Position numbers and translations under genes: made by a program. The notes below the pieces were generated by a model. The model saw only the letters and a list, made by a program, of their open reading frames with translations, searched no databases and was not told the origin of the DNA. From Virgifigura deserti (GTDB lineage: Bacteria > Pseudomonadota > Alphaproteobacteria > Dongiales > Dongiaceae): a stretch of 64,000 nt of DNA. Positions 1 to 8,016 of this stretch are shown here, in pieces (the first letter of the stretch is position 1; the number at the start of each line of letters is the position of its first letter). The stretch spans positions 104,121 through 168,120 of the forward strand of contig QOZR01000013.1 in the NCBI GenBank assembly GCA_003576685.1, written 5' to 3'.

Positions 1-254
1 TTGAACATCAGATGTTCGAGGAAATGGGCGATACCTGAGTTGCCCAGGGGCTCGTCGGCGGCGCCGACGCGGTACCACACCATATGGGTGACGACCGGCG
101 CCCGATGATTGGGGACCACCACCACCTGCAGCCCGTTGTCGAGCGTGAAGGTCTCCGGATTGAAGACCGCCGCAGGAGCCGGTCCGGCCCCAACGAGGGT
201 AAAGGCGAACAAGGCGCTCAAGCAAAGGCGTCTCGCCAGCGTCGATCGGATCAT
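1..254 (-). CDS. M16 (insulinase/pitrilysin) family zinc protease, N-terminal part only
   Basis: The gene runs off the left edge of the window, so only about 84 N-terminal codons are visible. They begin with an Ala/Leu-rich signal peptide ending near PAPAA, so the enzyme is exported. The mature part shows the M16 pattern: a TLDNGLQVVVVPN strand, then the zinc site HFLEHLMF (HxxEH, the inverted zincin motif). M16 enzymes degrade peptides. In alphaproteobacteria such genes often sit next to the DUF3035 and lspA genes, as here. The catalytic domain is incomplete in the window, so the exact subfamily is open. Confidence 0.85.
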   Translation of the reverse strand, partial: MIRSTLARRLCLSALFAFTLVGAGPAPAAVFNPETFTLDNGLQVVVVPNHRAPVVTHMVWYRVGAADEPLGNSGIAHFLEHLMF

Positions 255-373
255 GCCTGCTCCTGGAAAGGTCTTCGGCAGATAGGCCAGAGAAATTGGC
301 CAAAGATATGGCGATCGATCGCGTCGATTCAAAGGACGGTGTTGCGTTCGCGTCATCGGAACGAGTTGCCGTA

Positions 374-402
374 CCTCATGCTTCGACAAGCTCAGCATGA
401 GG
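374..402. repeat. REP-like palindromic repeat, copy 1
   Basis: CCTCATGCT and AGCATGAGG arms flank a TCGACAAGCTC centre. Related elements occur near 5610-5739 and at 57302-57336. It lies in the 223-bp gap between the M16 gene and the DUF3035 gene, where nothing else is evident. Confidence 0.7.
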
Positions 403-477
403 ACTCGGTATCCTCATCCCGGGCTTGTTGAGGGACGAAGGGCGAGGCCCGGCCTCACGGAGTTCCGATAGCGCGGG

Positions 478-1164
478 CTAGAACAGCCCTTCGAGCGGCG
501 CGCGCTTCTTGGGCTCGATCGTCGGTGTCTCGCCTGCCGTCACGGGCTTGCCGAGCGCCGCATTCTCCTGGATCCGCTGCTCCTCCTCGGCCGGATCGAC
601 GACGGTGCCGAAGGGCTCCGGGTCGCGCCAGAAGATCAGCCGCTCGACGAAATCGCTGTCCTGCTCGACCAGGGCTGCCGTCTCCCGCTCAATTACTGCG
701 CGAATTTCGGGGTTGGCGTCCATGGCCCCCGCCTCTGCCAGAAGGGCCTGCTCGCCCGACGACGGCCCGGTCGGCCGGGCTGTCCCGCCCGTATAGTCAC
801 CGCCCAAGGTGCCTCCCGTGCCCCCTCCCAGGGCACCGCCGGGCGTTAGATTCCCGAACATCGCCGTCTGTGTGGAACTCGTCCCGGCTTCGCCGAACAC
901 AGCGGATTCCGCCCGATCCCGCGCCGTTCCTTCCTGCGGCCGCGGTGCCCCGGGCTCAGGCGGGCGCAGGGCGAAGTTCGGCGGCAGGCTGAGCGGCGCA
1001 CGCTGGAAGACCTGGAACTCGTCCGGTGCGCTCTTGGTCAGGCCGAGCGCGTCCTGGGTCTGGCTGCAGCCACTGAGGCCGGCCATGAGGGCGATGGCGG
1101 CAAGACCGCGGATACAAGCCTTGGCGGCAAAACCGCCAGTCCAGGCATTCTTTTGCATCTGCAT
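478..1164 (-). CDS. DUF3035 family lipoprotein
   Basis: Predicted outer-envelope lipoprotein of 228 aa (226 if the second ATG at 1158 is used, which has better spacing from AGGAG). A hydrophobic stretch ends in the lipobox LSGC, with the lipidated cysteine near residue 33. The mature part starts with an acidic/hydrophobic segment that reads DEFQVFQRAPLSLPPNF, typical of DUF3035, followed by a Gly/Pro-rich low-complexity linker and a C-terminal basic tail. It lies 18 bp downstream of lspA, whose product would process exactly this kind of precursor. DUF3035 function is not established. Confidence 0.8.
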   Translation of the reverse strand: MQMQKNAWTGGFAAKACIRGLAAIALMAGLSGCSQTQDALGLTKSAPDEFQVFQRAPLSLPPNFALRPPEPGAPRPQEGTARDRAESAVFGEAGTSSTQTAMFGNLTPGGALGGGTGGTLGGDYTGGTARPTGPSSGEQALLAEAGAMDANPEIRAVIERETAALVEQDSDFVERLIFWRDPEPFGTVVDPAEEEQRIQENAALGKPVTAGETPTIEPKKRAPLEGLF

Positions 1165-1182
1165 CCTCTCCTGCGGGGGTCC

Positions 1183-1671
1183 CTATTTAGCGCGTTCCGG
1201 CTTATCGAACAACCCGTCCACGATCAGCATCCCGACTCCGACCGTGATGGCGGCATCGGCCAGATTGAAAGCCGGCCAGTGCCAGCCGGCGAGGTGGAAG
1301 TCGAGGAAATCGACAACCGCGCCGTACCGCAACCGATCGATGATGTTGCCGAGAGCGCCGCCCATCACCAGCCCAATGCCGACAGCCGGCCAACGGCGGT
1401 CGATACGGCCGAGCCACCAAGCCAGGCCGAGGACGATCGCGCCGGCCATCCCCGCCAGTATGAAGGGGCCGGCCGCCGTGTCGTTCGTGAGCAGGCTGAA
1501 GCTGATTCCGCGGTTCCAGGCCAGAACCAGGTTGAAGAACGGCGTCACCTCGATCCCGCGCGGCGGCTGCATCACCTGCGACAGGATCACCCATTTGGTG
1601 AGCTGATCCAGCACCATCACGAGGCCGGCCAGCGGAATGCCGAGGCGCCACATGCTGTGCGAACGGGCCAT
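1183..1671 (-). CDS. lspA: Lipoprotein signal peptidase (signal peptidase II)
   Basis: Inner-membrane aspartyl protease of 162 aa that cleaves the signal peptide of prolipoproteins after diacylglycerol is added. Four hydrophobic segments are visible. Conserved motifs are VLDQLTKW near residue 20, NRGISFSLL near 53, GNIIDRLRYGAVVDFLDF near 108-125 and FNLADAAI near 135. The likely catalytic pair is D121 and D139. I chose the ATG at 1671 over a TTG one codon upstream. The gene starts 6 bp after the ileS stop, in the widely conserved ribF-ileS-lspA order. Confidence 0.95.
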   Translation of the reverse strand: MARSHSMWRLGIPLAGLVMVLDQLTKWVILSQVMQPPRGIEVTPFFNLVLAWNRGISFSLLTNDTAAGPFILAGMAGAIVLGLAWWLGRIDRRWPAVGIGLVMGGALGNIIDRLRYGAVVDFLDFHLAGWHWPAFNLADAAITVGVGMLIVDGLFDKPERAK

Positions 1672-1677
1672 CAAGGG

Positions 1678-4527
1678 CTAATCTGCCGCTTCAGGACGGG
1701 ACGCCACCACTTCGGCGCAGCGCTCGCAGATATCCGGATGGTCGGGCTGCGTGCCCACCTCGGGCAGGACCCGCCAGCAGCGCTCGCATTTCTCCCCCTC
1801 CGCCGGCTCGACGACAACGCCGACGCCCGGCACGTCGGGCAGCGTGAAGGCGCCCTCCGGGGCGGTGCCTTCGACCAGGGCGACCGCGGAGGTGATGGCG
1901 ATCTCTGCCAGGTCGACCCCGTCGAGAGCGGCAATGAAATCGGCCCCGGCATAGACCGTCGGCCGCGCCTGCAGGCTCGACCCGATGCGCTTGGCGGCAC
2001 GCTCGAGCTCCAGCGCGCCGGTGACGACCCGCCGAAGCGCGCGCAGCGTCTCCCACTTCTCGGCAAGCCTGTCGTCCCGCCATGTCGCCGGAATCTCGGG
2101 AAACAGGCGCAGATGCACACTGCTCTCGTCATCCTGGTTCCGATGCTGCCACGCCTCCTCGGCAGTGAAGCAGAGGATCGGCGCAAGCCATGCGGTGAGA
2201 CAGGAGAACAGATGGTCGAGCACGGTCCGGGCCGCCCGCCGCCGCGGCGCGTCCACAGCATCGCAATAGAGCGAATCCTTGCGGACGTCGAAATAGAAGG
2301 CCGACAACTCGACCGCGCAAAAATTATGCAATGCCGTGAACAGGCTGTGGAAGGTGAACCCCTCTCCCGCGGCGCGGACTTCGCCGTCGAGTTCGTAGAG
2401 CCGATGCAGCACCCACCGCTCCAGCTCCGGCATCTCCGACTCCGGCAGCCGTTCGGCCTCGCTGAAACCCGCCAGCGCACCCAGGAGATAGCGCAGCGTG
2501 TTGCGCAGCCGCCGATAGGCTTCGGCGTGATGCTTCAGGATCTCCGGCCCGATCTTCAGATCCTCGGAATAGTCGGAGGCGACGACCCAGAGCCGCAGGA
2601 TGTCCGCGCCGTGCTGCTTCATCACCTGCTGCGGCACGACGACATTGCCCAGCGACTTCGACATCTTGCGGCCCTGCTCGTCGAGCACGAAGCCATGCGT
2701 CAGCACCGCCTCGTAGGGCGCGCGTCCGCGCGTGCCGCAGGATTCGAGCAACGAAGAATGGAACCAGCCGCGATGCTGGTCCGAGCCTTCGAGATAGAGC
2801 GAGGCCGGCCATTGCAGGTCGTCACGCTTCTCGAGCACGAAGCTGTGGGTCGAGCCGCTGTCGAACCAAACGTCGACGATGTCGGTGACCTGTTCACAGT
2901 CGTCGGGATTGTGATCGCTGCCGAGGAACCGTGCCGGATCGCTGGCGAACCAAGCGTCGGCCCCCTCCGCCTCGAAGGCCTCGGCGACGCGGTCGATCAC
3001 CGCCTGGTCGCGCAAGGGCTGGCCAGTTTTCTTGTCGACGAAGACGGGGATCGGCACGCCCCAGGCGCGCTGCCGCGAGATGACCCAGTCGGGCCGGTTC
3101 GCGACCATCGAATTGAGGCGCGTGCGCCCTTGCGGCGGGACGAAGCGGGTTTCCGCGATGGCCTTCAACGCCGTCTCGCGCAAGCCGTTCGTCTCCATCG
3201 AGATAAACCATTGCGGCGTGTTGCGGAAGATCAGCGGCGCCTTCGAGCGCCAGGAATGCGGATAGCTGTGGGTCAGCTTGCCGGAGGCCAGCAACGCGCC
3301 GGCCTCGGTCAGCGCCGTCACAACGGCCGGGTCGGCATCGCCCTTCTTGCCGTAGGGCGTGAGAACATGGCGCCCGGCGAAGAGCGGGACGTGATCGTAA
3401 TAGATGCCATCCTCGCCGACCGTCTGCGGCACCTCGACGCCATGCGCCATGCCGAGTTCCCAGTCATCGGCACCGTGACCGGGCGCGATATGGACGAGGC
3501 CCGTTCCCTGCTCGGTGGTGACGAAGTCCCCCGGAAGCAGAGGCACGGCGAAATCGTAGCCTTGGCGATGCAAGGGATGATGGCAGACGGTCCCCGCGAG
3601 ATCGAGTCCCGCGATCGTGGCGATGACCTCATGCGCCGTTGCGCCGGCCTCGGCGAGCACCGTTTGCGCCAGTTCGCGGGCCAGCAGCAGCCGCTCGCCC
3701 ACGACCGCGCCACCGCCCTCGGCAACCTCCGTGACCTCGACCACGCAATAGTCGATATCCTCGCCATAGGCGACGGCGCGGTTGCCCGGAATCGTCCAGG
3801 GCGTCGTCGTCCAGATCACGACGTTCGCGCCTTCGAGCGCGGGAACCGAGGCCGTCACGATCGGGAAGCGCACGAAGATCGTCGTCGAGACGTGATCGTG
3901 ATACTCGACCTCGGCCTCGGCCAGCGCGGTCTTCTCAACCACCGACCAGAGCACCGGCTTCGAGCCCTTGTAGAGCCCGCCATTCATCAGGAACTTGCCG
4001 ATCTCGCGGACGATCTGCGCCTCGGCGGCATAGGCCATGGTGGTGTAGGGGTGGCTCCAGTCGCCCTCGACGCCGAGACGCTTGAAGTCCTCCCGCTGCA
4101 CGTCGATCCAGTGCTCGGCGAACTCCCGGCACTCCCGGCGGAACTCGACGATCGGCACGGCGTCCTTATCCTGCCCCGCCGCGCGATATTTCTCCTCGAT
4201 CTTCCATTCGATGGGCAGGCCGTGGCAGTCCCAGCCGGGAACATAGTTCGCGTCCTTGCCCAGCATCTGCTGCGAGCGATTGACGACGTCCTTCAGGATC
4301 TTGTTCAGCGCGGTGCCCATATGGATGGCGCCGTTGGCGTAGGGCGGACCGTCATGCAGGATGAACTTCTCGCGCCCGCGTGCCTCCGCGCGCAAGCGGC
4401 GCCACAGATCCATCGCCTGCCAGCGCTTCAGAATCTCGGGCTCGCGTTCGGGGAGATTGGCGCGCATCGGGAAGCCGGTGCGCGGCAGGAAGACGGTCGA
4501 TTTATAATCCACGCTGATCTCGCTCAA
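1678..4527 (-). CDS. ileS: Isoleucyl-tRNA synthetase
   Basis: Charges tRNA-Ile in the cytoplasm; 949 aa, full length. The class I signature is seen as PPYANGAIHMGT (HIGH variant) near residue 60 and as GRKMSKSLGN near residue 622. Between them lies the large editing (CP1) domain with WTTTPWTIPGNRA. The C-terminus carries the CERCW...CERC zinc motif. The start is unusual: the frame begins with TTG overlapping the ribF stop (TTGA), with GTG at 4512 as the alternative. The family usually starts within a few residues of DYKSTVFLP, which fits either choice. Translation is probably coupled to ribF. Confidence 0.97.
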   Translation of the reverse strand: MSEISVDYKSTVFLPRTGFPMRANLPEREPEILKRWQAMDLWRRLRAEARGREKFILHDGPPYANGAIHMGTALNKILKDVVNRSQQMLGKDANYVPGWDCHGLPIEWKIEEKYRAAGQDKDAVPIVEFRRECREFAEHWIDVQREDFKRLGVEGDWSHPYTTMAYAAEAQIVREIGKFLMNGGLYKGSKPVLWSVVEKTALAEAEVEYHDHVSTTIFVRFPIVTASVPALEGANVVIWTTTPWTIPGNRAVAYGEDIDYCVVEVTEVAEGGGAVVGERLLLARELAQTVLAEAGATAHEVIATIAGLDLAGTVCHHPLHRQGYDFAVPLLPGDFVTTEQGTGLVHIAPGHGADDWELGMAHGVEVPQTVGEDGIYYDHVPLFAGRHVLTPYGKKGDADPAVVTALTEAGALLASGKLTHSYPHSWRSKAPLIFRNTPQWFISMETNGLRETALKAIAETRFVPPQGRTRLNSMVANRPDWVISRQRAWGVPIPVFVDKKTGQPLRDQAVIDRVAEAFEAEGADAWFASDPARFLGSDHNPDDCEQVTDIVDVWFDSGSTHSFVLEKRDDLQWPASLYLEGSDQHRGWFHSSLLESCGTRGRAPYEAVLTHGFVLDEQGRKMSKSLGNVVVPQQVMKQHGADILRLWVVASDYSEDLKIGPEILKHHAEAYRRLRNTLRYLLGALAGFSEAERLPESEMPELERWVLHRLYELDGEVRAAGEGFTFHSLFTALHNFCAVELSAFYFDVRKDSLYCDAVDAPRRRAARTVLDHLFSCLTAWLAPILCFTAEEAWQHRNQDDESSVHLRLFPEIPATWRDDRLAEKWETLRALRRVVTGALELERAAKRIGSSLQARPTVYAGADFIAALDGVDLAEIAITSAVALVEGTAPEGAFTLPDVPGVGVVVEPAEGEKCERCWRVLPEVGTQPDHPDICERCAEVVASRPEAAD

Positions 4528-5576
4528 TTCCTCGACTTGGTCCGTGGACGCAACGCGCCCTCATAGACGCCCGGACGGATGAACCGATCCTCCGGGATCT
4601 TGGGCCGCGACGGCGCCGCCCCCGGCGCCGGACCGGTATAAGCGGCCATGAGGCGGCGCGCCTCCTCGGTGTCCGCGGCAATTTGTGCCTTTAAACTCTC
4701 GAGCCCGTCAAACTTCTTCTCGCCGCGGAGGAAGTCGATCAGGGCCACACGCAGATGACGGCCATAGAGATCGCCCGCGAAATCGAAGAGATGGACCTCG
4801 AGCTGCACCCGCTCGCCGCCGACCGTCGGCCGCCGGCCGAGATTGGCGACGCCGTCGCGCCAGACCGTGCCGCGCCCCTCGTCGATGCCGGCCTTCACCG
4901 CATAGACGCCGAGTGCCGGTTGCATATAGTCGCCCAGCGCCAGGTTCGCGGTTGGAAAACCCAGCAGCCGGCCGCGGGCGTCGCCATGCTCGACCCGCCC
5001 CTCGATCTCCCACGGGCGACCGAGAAGAATGCCGGCCTTCAGCGGCTGTCCGGCGCGCAGATGCTCGCGGATCCGGGTCGAGGAGAAGACCTCGCCGGAT
5101 TCGCTCGTCACCGGCTCGACCGAGGTGACGCCGACGCCCTGCGGTCCTGCCAGATCACGCAGCAGCGCCGCGTTGCCGCGCCGTTGATGGCCGAACACGA
5201 AATCGTAGCCGACGACGATGTGCGCCGCCTCCAGCCCCTCGCCTAGCACCTCGACCACGAACGCCTCGGCGCTCTTGCGGGCGAGCTCCGCATCGAAATG
5301 CAGCACGAACAGGTAATCGACGCCGATCGTCTCGAGCTGACGGACCTTGATCCGGAACGGCGTCAGTCGGAAGGGCGGCTGATCGGGCTGGAAGAATTCG
5401 CGCGGATGCGGCTCGAAGGTCAGCACGGCGAGGGGCGCGCGCGCTTCGCGCGCGAGGCGCGCCGCCTCGCCGATCACCGCCTGATGGCCGCGATGCACGC
5501 CGTCGAAGTTGCCGAGCGCGACGACGGCGCCCCGCGCCTCCACCGGCACTTCGCTATAATGTCGAAACAATCGCAT
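4524..5576 (-). CDS. ribF: Bifunctional riboflavin kinase / FAD synthetase
   Basis: Makes FMN and FAD from riboflavin. The protein is 350 aa from the ATG at 5576, which is preceded by GGAGG at good spacing; an ATG 39 bp upstream lacks such support. The N-terminal nucleotidyltransferase domain shows LGNFDGVHRGHQ, and the C-terminal flavokinase domain shows GFPTANL and NLGRRPTVGG. A proline-rich tail of about 50 residues follows the kinase domain. It is the first gene of a ribF-ileS-lspA-DUF3035 run; no FMN riboswitch is visible upstream. Confidence 0.96.
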   Translation of the reverse strand: MRLFRHYSEVPVEARGAVVALGNFDGVHRGHQAVIGEAARLAREARAPLAVLTFEPHPREFFQPDQPPFRLTPFRIKVRQLETIGVDYLFVLHFDAELARKSAEAFVVEVLGEGLEAAHIVVGYDFVFGHQRRGNAALLRDLAGPQGVGVTSVEPVTSESGEVFSSTRIREHLRAGQPLKAGILLGRPWEIEGRVEHGDARGRLLGFPTANLALGDYMQPALGVYAVKAGIDEGRGTVWRDGVANLGRRPTVGGERVQLEVHLFDFAGDLYGRHLRVALIDFLRGEKKFDGLESLKAQIAADTEEARRLMAAYTGPAPGAAPSRPKIPEDRFIRPGVYEGALRPRTKSRN

Positions 5577-5609
5577 CGAATCGGCAGCCTCCGACGTCTT
5601 CCGCGCGGC

Positions 5610-5739
5610 CCTCATCCTTCGCCCTAGACAGGCTCGGAATGAGGAAGCTCAGGATGAGGATCTCATGGTGAGCCTGCCGAACCGCAGGGTGAGGAAGCTC
5701 AGGACGAGGACCTCATGGTGAGCCTGTCGAACCATGAGG
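5610..5739. repeat. Cluster of three REP-like palindromic repeats
   Basis: Three degenerate copies lie head to tail: 5610-5644 (opposite orientation), 5661-5694, and the best copy at 5711-5739, CCTCATGGT / ACCATGAGG arms around a GAGCCTGTCGA centre. Direct repeats of GAGGAAGCTCAGGA join them. They occupy most of the 252-bp gap between ribF and the MaoC gene. The unit resembles dispersed palindromes common in alphaproteobacterial chromosomes. Confidence 0.75.
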
Positions 5740-5828
5740 TCCGACATGCGTCAAGTCCGATATGAAGATATCGCCTGCTCTCAGCCCTGGGTAGGGCGTT
5801 TACCGAAAAACGGGCAATGAGCTTGCGC

Positions 5829-6278
5829 TTACTCCGCCGCGACCTTCTGGACCGGCCGGCGCGGCACCAGGAGCTTGGCCTCGCCCTCGATCACCACCAC
5901 GTCGCCGACGCGGCAAACGGTCTCGACGACGAGACGTCCGCGCTTCTCGTCAACCGCGGTGACCGTCACCCGGGCGCGCACGGTGTCGCCGATCCGGACC
6001 GGCGCCTTGAAGTTCAAATTTTGGCTGACATAGATGCAGCCCGGCCCGGGCAGCTTGGTCCCGAGCACCGTTGAGATGAAGCTGGCCGTCAGCATGCCGT
6101 GGGCGATACGGCCCTCGAACATCGTCTGCTTGGCGAATTCCTGGTCGAGATGGACCGGGTTGCTGTCGCCGGTGATGCCCGCGAACAGGACGACATCGGC
6201 ATCGGTCACCGTCTTCGCATAGGTCGCGGTCATGCCGACGGAGAGGTCTTCGAGGTAATAGCCGTGCAGTTCTTCCAT
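5829..6278 (-). CDS. MaoC-family hydratase, (R)-specific enoyl-CoA hydratase-like (PhaJ type)
   Basis: Single hot-dog domain protein of 149 aa. The motif FAGITGDSNPVHLD contains the catalytic Asp/His pair of hydratase family 2, followed by GRIAHGMLTASFISTVLGT. Such enzymes hydrate trans-2-enoyl-CoA to (R)-3-hydroxyacyl-CoA, feeding polyhydroxyalkanoate synthesis. The frame is open upstream to 6404, but the ATG at 6278 is preceded by GGAGG at 9 bp and matches the usual MaoC N-terminus, so I use it. A TTGCACTGCAA palindrome lies upstream (see separate entry), which supports a PHA link. Confidence 0.85.
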   Translation of the reverse strand: MEELHGYYLEDLSVGMTATYAKTVTDADVVLFAGITGDSNPVHLDQEFAKQTMFEGRIAHGMLTASFISTVLGTKLPGPGCIYVSQNLNFKAPVRIGDTVRARVTVTAVDEKRGRLVVETVCRVGDVVVIEGEAKLLVPRRPVQKVAAE

Positions 6279-6330
6279 GTCCTCGACCCTCCAACCGTGA
6301 TGCCGCGCCATTTTGCGTCGCAATACATTG

Positions 6331-6341
6331 TTGCACTGCAA
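6331..6341. promoter_or_regulatory. Candidate PhaR-type operator
   Basis: Perfect 11-bp palindrome TTGCACTGCAA in an A/T-rich tract, 53 bp upstream of the chosen MaoC start. It resembles the TGC-rich sites bound by PhaR repressors upstream of phasin and PHA genes in Paracoccus and Rhodobacter. A second half-like GCAATA follows at 6320-6325. A wider TTTTGCG/CGCAAAA pair brackets the element. Confidence 0.5.
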
Positions 6342-6417
6342 TATAGGCGCAAAATGATCATGTGGCAATGTCGACGGGCAATTGTGCGAACAGATCGCGA
6401 ACAACAGGCCGCCGTTC

Positions 6418-7863
6418 TCACGATCCCGCGGGCCGGGGTTCGCTGCGCGGCTCGATCGGGACTAGCCCGGCCGGATCGGCGATCTCTTCGAAGGCCGCGG
6501 CGGCGGCGAGGAGGGGCGCCTCGCCGCGCGGCCTGCCGACGAGCTGCAGGCCGACAGGACGGCCGTCAGCGGTGAAGCCGCAGGGGACGGAAATCGCCGG
6601 ACAGGAGGTCAGGGTGATGGCCGAGGAGAGGCGCAGCCAGTCGATGTAATTGTCGAAGACGGTGCCCTCGACTGCCCGGACCCAGCGCGTCTTCACGTCG
6701 AAGGGCGGAACGCAGGCCGCCGGGCAGGCCAGCAGATCGTGAGTCGAGAAGAAGGCGGCCATGCGGTGATAAAGCGCACCCCGCGCCCGCTCGGCGCGGC
6801 CGATCCGATCGCTCGTCAGGGCAAGCCCCTCTTCGATGTTCCAGATGACGTCGGGCTTGAGCCGGTCACGATGGGCGTCATAGAGCGGGCCCAGACCGGC
6901 GACGAAGCCCATGGCGCGGAGCACCTGAAAGATCTCGGGCGCGTCGCCGAAATCGGGACAGGCATCGTCCACCACGACGCCCGCCGCCTCGAACCGGCGA
7001 AGGGCGGCGGCGCAGATCGCCCGGACCTCGGCATCGACCGGCGAGATGCCGAGATCCGCGCTGAAGCCGATGCGCCGCGGCAAGCGGCGCGACGCGGCAG
7101 CGCTCTGGAACGATTCCACCGGGGCCGGAAGGGACAGCGGGTCCTCGAGGTGCCAGCCGGCCATGGCATCCAGCATCAGCGCCACGTCGCCGACGGTGCG
7201 GCCCATCGGCCCTTCGACTGAAAGCGTCCCGAACGGCCGGTCCTGCGGCCCGGTCGCGACCCGGCCGGGGCTGGGCCGCAGGCCGACGACGGCGCAGAAG
7301 CTCGCCGGAGTCCGCAGACTGCCGCCGAGGTCCGACCCGGTCGCGAGCCAGACCTGACCCGAGGCCAGCGCCGCCGCCGCGCCGCCGGACGAACCGCCAC
7401 AGGTGAGATCGGTGTTCCACGGGTTGCGCGTCTCACCGAATACCTCGTTGAAGGTGTTGGCCCCGGCGCCGAACTCCGGCGTGTTCGACTTCGCGAGCAC
7501 GATGCCGCCATTCGCCTCCAGCGTCTCGACCATGATGTCGGAGCGGTCCGGAACATGGTCCGCATAGATCGGCGAGCCGTAGGTGGTGCGCACGCCGGCC
7601 ACGTCGTTCAGGTCCTTGACCGCCAGCGGCAGGCCGGCGAGCCAGCCGGCCGGCGACGGGTCGGACTGCACCGCCGTCAGCCGCCGCACCCGGTCGCGGG
7701 CGCGATCGAGACAGAGCGTCGGCAGCGCGTTCAGCGTGCCGTCGGTCGCCTCGATGCGCGCGGCCGCCGCATCGATCAGCTCGAGCGGCGACAGCTCGCC
7801 CCGCCGCAGCAGCGCGACGGCCTGCTGCGCCGTCAAAGCCGTGAGTTCCGATGCCCGGTCCAT
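6418..7863 (-). CDS. Amidase signature family protein
   Basis: Protein of 481 aa in the amidase signature family (Ser-cisSer-Lys hydrolases acting on amides). The catalytic Lys sits in AVKDLND near residue 81, and the Gly/Ser block is CGGSSGGAAAALASG near 150, followed by GSDLGGSLRTPASFC, which supplies the second catalytic Ser. The ATG at 7863 has GGAGGGG upstream and fits the family N-terminus; the frame is open for another 113 codons upstream but without family similarity. The substrate cannot be told. There is no gatC or gatB nearby, so GatA is unlikely. Confidence 0.9.
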   Translation of the reverse strand: MDRASELTALTAQQAVALLRRGELSPLELIDAAAARIEATDGTLNALPTLCLDRARDRVRRLTAVQSDPSPAGWLAGLPLAVKDLNDVAGVRTTYGSPIYADHVPDRSDIMVETLEANGGIVLAKSNTPEFGAGANTFNEVFGETRNPWNTDLTCGGSSGGAAAALASGQVWLATGSDLGGSLRTPASFCAVVGLRPSPGRVATGPQDRPFGTLSVEGPMGRTVGDVALMLDAMAGWHLEDPLSLPAPVESFQSAAASRRLPRRIGFSADLGISPVDAEVRAICAAALRRFEAAGVVVDDACPDFGDAPEIFQVLRAMGFVAGLGPLYDAHRDRLKPDVIWNIEEGLALTSDRIGRAERARGALYHRMAAFFSTHDLLACPAACVPPFDVKTRWVRAVEGTVFDNYIDWLRLSSAITLTSCPAISVPCGFTADGRPVGLQLVGRPRGEAPLLAAAAAFEEIADPAGLVPIEPRSEPRPAGS

Positions 7864-7970
7864 CCTCTTCCCCTCCGCGACACAGCCTCGGCTCCGCGAT
7901 CCTGCGGCCTGACCTGTTGAGCGCAAACCGCACCCAACTAAATCATGGTCGGCATCGATCCGAAACCAGG

Positions 7971-7984
7971 TGCAATGCGTTGCA
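7971..7984. promoter_or_regulatory. Palindrome between divergent amidase and nhaA genes
   Basis: TGCAA-TGCG-TTGCA, two perfect 5-bp arms, 33 bp before the nhaA start in the 153-bp divergent promoter region. It is a possible operator for either gene; the regulator is unknown. Confidence 0.35.
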
Positions 7985-8016
7985 TCTGAACGGGAACAGC
8001 GCAACCGGAGAACACA

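Noticed and set aside
1153..4566. 1137-codon open frame on the plus strand
   Set aside because: It is antisense to lspA and ileS, which carry clear family motifs. Its translation is rich in Arg/His/Asp with no recognisable domain, as expected for high-GC antisense frames.
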